Source: Bacteroidota bacterium (GTDB taxonomy: Bacteria; Bacteroidota; Bacteroidia; 2-12-FULL-35-15). Taken from it: a DNA stretch of 64,000 nucleotides. Shown here piece by piece: positions 62,368 through 64,000 of this stretch. The first letter of the stretch is position 1; each line of letters begins with the position of its first letter. The stretch lies in NCBI GenBank assembly GCA_947504725.1, contig CANNHN010000004.1:1-64000 (forward strand), written 5' to 3'. The notes under the pieces are model-generated. The model did not search any database, was not told the origin of the DNA, and worked only from the letters and a program-made list of their open reading frames with translations. Both the position numbers and the translations under genes were made by a program.

Positions 62368-62850
62368 ATGTATGCAATCGTAGAAATAGCAGGGCAACAA
62401 TTTAAGGTTGAACGTGGAGTTAAAGTTTACGTACACCGCCTAGATGCTAACGAAGGGGCTAAAGTTGAATTCGACAAAGTTTTGTTGGTTGACAATGGCG
62501 GAAAAGTTCAAATTGGAACTCCTTCAATTGATGGTGCAAAAGTGGCTGCAACAGTCCTTTCACACTTAAAAGGTGACAAAGTCATCGTATTTAAAAAGAA
62601 ACGCAGAAAAGGTTACCAAAAATCAAATGGTCACCGTCAGCAATTAACTCAAATTCTTGTACAAGGAATTTTAGGAAAAGGCGAAACGTTGAAAGATGAG
62701 ATTAAGGTAGAGAAAAAAGCGCCAAAAGCAGATGCTCCAGTAGTAGAAGCAAAAAAGGCAGCTCCTAAAAAAGCAGCAGCTAAGTCTGAAGAGGCTCCTG
62801 CAAAAAAGAAAGCAGCTCCTAAAAAAGCAGCTAAGAAAACAGAAGAGTAA
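62368..62850 (+). CDS. rplU: 50S ribosomal protein L21
   Basis: 160 aa from ATG 62368 ([25 protein letters not shown]), the normal L21 start; an earlier ATG gives a 12-residue extension. The core runs to about residue 105 ([29 protein letters not shown]). A C-terminal tail of about 50 residues is Lys/Ala/Pro-rich ([20 protein letters not shown]), absent from the short L21 of other phyla. L21 binds 23S rRNA near the exit side of the large subunit. It is followed by rpmA, as in most bacteria. Confidence 0.95.
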   Translation: MYAIVEIAGQQFKVERGVKVYVHRLDANEGAKVEFDKVLLVDNGGKVQIGTPSIDGAKVAATVLSHLKGDKVIVFKKKRRKGYQKSNGHRQQLTQILVQGILGKGETLKDEIKVEKKAPKADAPVVEAKKAAPKKAAAKSEEAPAKKKAAPKKAAKKTEE

Positions 62851-62917
62851 TTTTTAATAATATTTTAAAGCCTAGAAGTACTTTAACTTTTAAACTTTAA
62901 ACTTTAAACTTAAAAAA

Positions 62918-63184
62918 ATGGCACATAAAAAAGGTGCGGGTAGTTCTAAGAACGGTCGCGAATCTCATAGCAAACGCCTAGGCGTTAAAATTTTTGGTGG
63001 TCAATTAGCTATCTCTGGTAACATCATTGTTCGCCAAAGAGGTACTAAACACAATCCAGGTGAAAACGTGGGTATTGGTAAAGACCATACTTTATTTGCA
63101 TTGGTAGATGGTACAGTGGAATTCAAAAGAAAACGTAATGATAGATCATATGTTTCGATTGTTCCATTTTCTACTGAAGCATAA
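62918..63184 (+). CDS. rpmA: 50S ribosomal protein L27
   Basis: 88 aa. [29 protein letters not shown] is the canonical L27 N-terminus, whose tail reaches the peptidyl transferase centre. The rest ([36 protein letters not shown]) is fully standard. There is no N-terminal cleavage extension as in Firmicutes. A terminator follows at 63206. Confidence 0.97.
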   Translation: MAHKKGAGSSKNGRESHSKRLGVKIFGGQLAISGNIIVRQRGTKHNPGENVGIGKDHTLFALVDGTVEFKRKRNDRSYVSIVPFSTEA

Positions 63185-63205
63185 TAGGAAATATAATTTA
63201 TAATT

Positions 63206-63243
63206 ATCTCCCGGCTTCCAACGAGGTTCGGGAGATTTTTATT
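63206..63243 (+). terminator. Terminator after rpmA
   Basis: ATCTCCCGG and TTCGGGAGAT flank a short loop, followed by TTTTTATTT. Confidence 0.85.
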
Positions 63244-63299
63244 TAATTCAAGTGAATATTACATCTTCCATCTAACATCATACATTTTACATCTCATTT

Positions 63300-64000
63300 A
63301 TGTTACAACTTAATTATATCCGTGAAAATAAAGACGAAGCAATTGCTCGTTTAGCAATCAAAAATTTTGACGCAAAAAACATTCTAGAAAATGTTCTAGA
63401 AATGGATGTTACACGCAAAAAAATTCAAAATGAATTGGATGCTATCTTAAATGAAGCAAACGTTCTTGCTAAACAAGTAGGTGATTTATACAAGCAAGGA
63501 AAAAAAGCGGAAGGCGATGATTTAAAAAGTAAAAGCGCACAGCTAAAAGAAAATTCTAAAAAATTAGAAGAGCAGTTAACAATCATTGAAAAAGAGCAAC
63601 ACGATTTATTAGTTCAAGTTCCGAATGCGCCAAGTACAAAAGTTCCAAAAGGAAAAACTCCGGAAGACAATGAGAATGTTTATGAAGAAGGAGAAATTCC
63701 AAAACTATACGATGGAGCAAAACCACATTGGGAACTTACTACAAAATATGATTTGATTGATTTTGAATTGGGAGTTAAATTAACTGGTGCTGGGTTTCCC
63801 GTATACAAAGGAAAAGGAGCTCGTTTACAAAGAGCATTGATTAATTTCTTTTTAGACAGAGCAACTGCTGCTGGATATTTAGAAATTCAACCACCCATTT
63901 TAGTAAACGAAGCATCAGGTTATGCAACAGGACAACTTCCGGATAAGGAAGGACAAATGTATCATTCAACAATTGATAATTTATATTTGATTCCTACTGC
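63300..64000 (+). CDS. serS: Seryl-tRNA synthetase, N-terminal part (cut by window end)
   Basis: 233 complete codons from ATG 63300, no stop before the edge. The N-terminal helical arm that grips tRNA-Ser is visible (MLQLNYIRENKDEAIARLAIKNFD and the Lys/Glu-rich antiparallel helices to about residue 105). The class II core begins with VPNAPSTKVPKGKTPEDNE and KPHWELTTKYDLIDFELGVKLTGAGFPVYKGKGARLQRALINFFLD. The start codon lies 116 bp after the rpmA stop. Motifs 2 and 3 would lie outside the window. Confidence 0.93.
   Translation, partial: MLQLNYIRENKDEAIARLAIKNFDAKNILENVLEMDVTRKKIQNELDAILNEANVLAKQVGDLYKQGKKAEGDDLKSKSAQLKENSKKLEEQLTIIEKEQHDLLVQVPNAPSTKVPKGKTPEDNENVYEEGEIPKLYDGAKPHWELTTKYDLIDFELGVKLTGAGFPVYKGKGARLQRALINFFLDRATAAGYLEIQPPILVNEASGYATGQLPDKEGQMYHSTIDNLYLIPT

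Overview
The window is an AT-rich chromosomal segment of a Bacteroidota bacterium. The evidence is: three proteins with type IX secretion (T9SS) C-terminal sorting domains, the gliding/T9SS-associated pair gldE-gldD behind mutY and ssb, Bacteroidota-type promoters (TTTG about 20 nt before TAnnTTTG), almost no Shine-Dalgarno sequences except the one inside prfB, and a conserved TPR-DUF4286-rsmA-mgtE block. No complete rRNA or tRNA gene and no CRISPR array was seen.

Layout. 1-423: the end of a tyrosine-recombinase element (integrase N-terminus cut by the window edge). 454-11536 (minus): 2-hydroxyacid dehydrogenase, gingipain-like C25 protease, MgtE, RsmA, DUF4286, TPR protein, a small protein, and the kynurenine genes kmo and kynU. 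11596-30551: housekeeping genes on both strands (hemL, a UbiA-like protein, gcvP, two T9SS cargo proteins, an MlaFE-type ABC pair, feoAB, SprT-like protein, aminotransferase, mannose-1-phosphate guanylyltransferase, fumC). 30639-32214: a MITE-like inverted repeat and a DDE transposase. 32249-43794: an 11.5 kb cargo island. 43844-64000: housekeeping again (ArsC-like, prfB with its programmed frameshift, recX, CocE-type hydrolase, rng, an AURKAIP1/COX24-like mini protein, HU, mutY, ssb, gldE, gldD, ctaA, an ECF sigma/anti-sigma pair, an EamA transporter, rplU, rpmA, serS start).

The most unusual part is the 11.5 kb island. It is bounded by perfect 24-bp inverted repeats, each ending in a hairpin-like core CTACG-N6-CGTAG. 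Outside both ends lies ACCTACG / CGTAGGT, so the rebuilt empty site would be the palindrome ACCTACG-N6-CGTAGGT, which looks like a tyrosine-recombinase core site. The island has no recombinase of its own. It carries one minus-strand cluster: a 1774-aa protein with a Tat-like N-terminus and a long coiled coil, a 1463-aa protein, a GH25 lysozyme-like protein and a tyrosinase. I recognise no family for the two giant proteins. A third copy of the same end, with about 75 bp of additional similarity to the island's right end, lies at 330-434 next to the truncated integrase gene. The simplest reading is that the island is a non-autonomous passenger of a recombinase family whose autonomous relative begins at the left edge. 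That is inference from sequence architecture.

Dispersed palindromes of the kind common in Bacteroidota genomes fill many intergenic gaps. One of them appears to supply the N-terminal codons of the ArsC-like gene.
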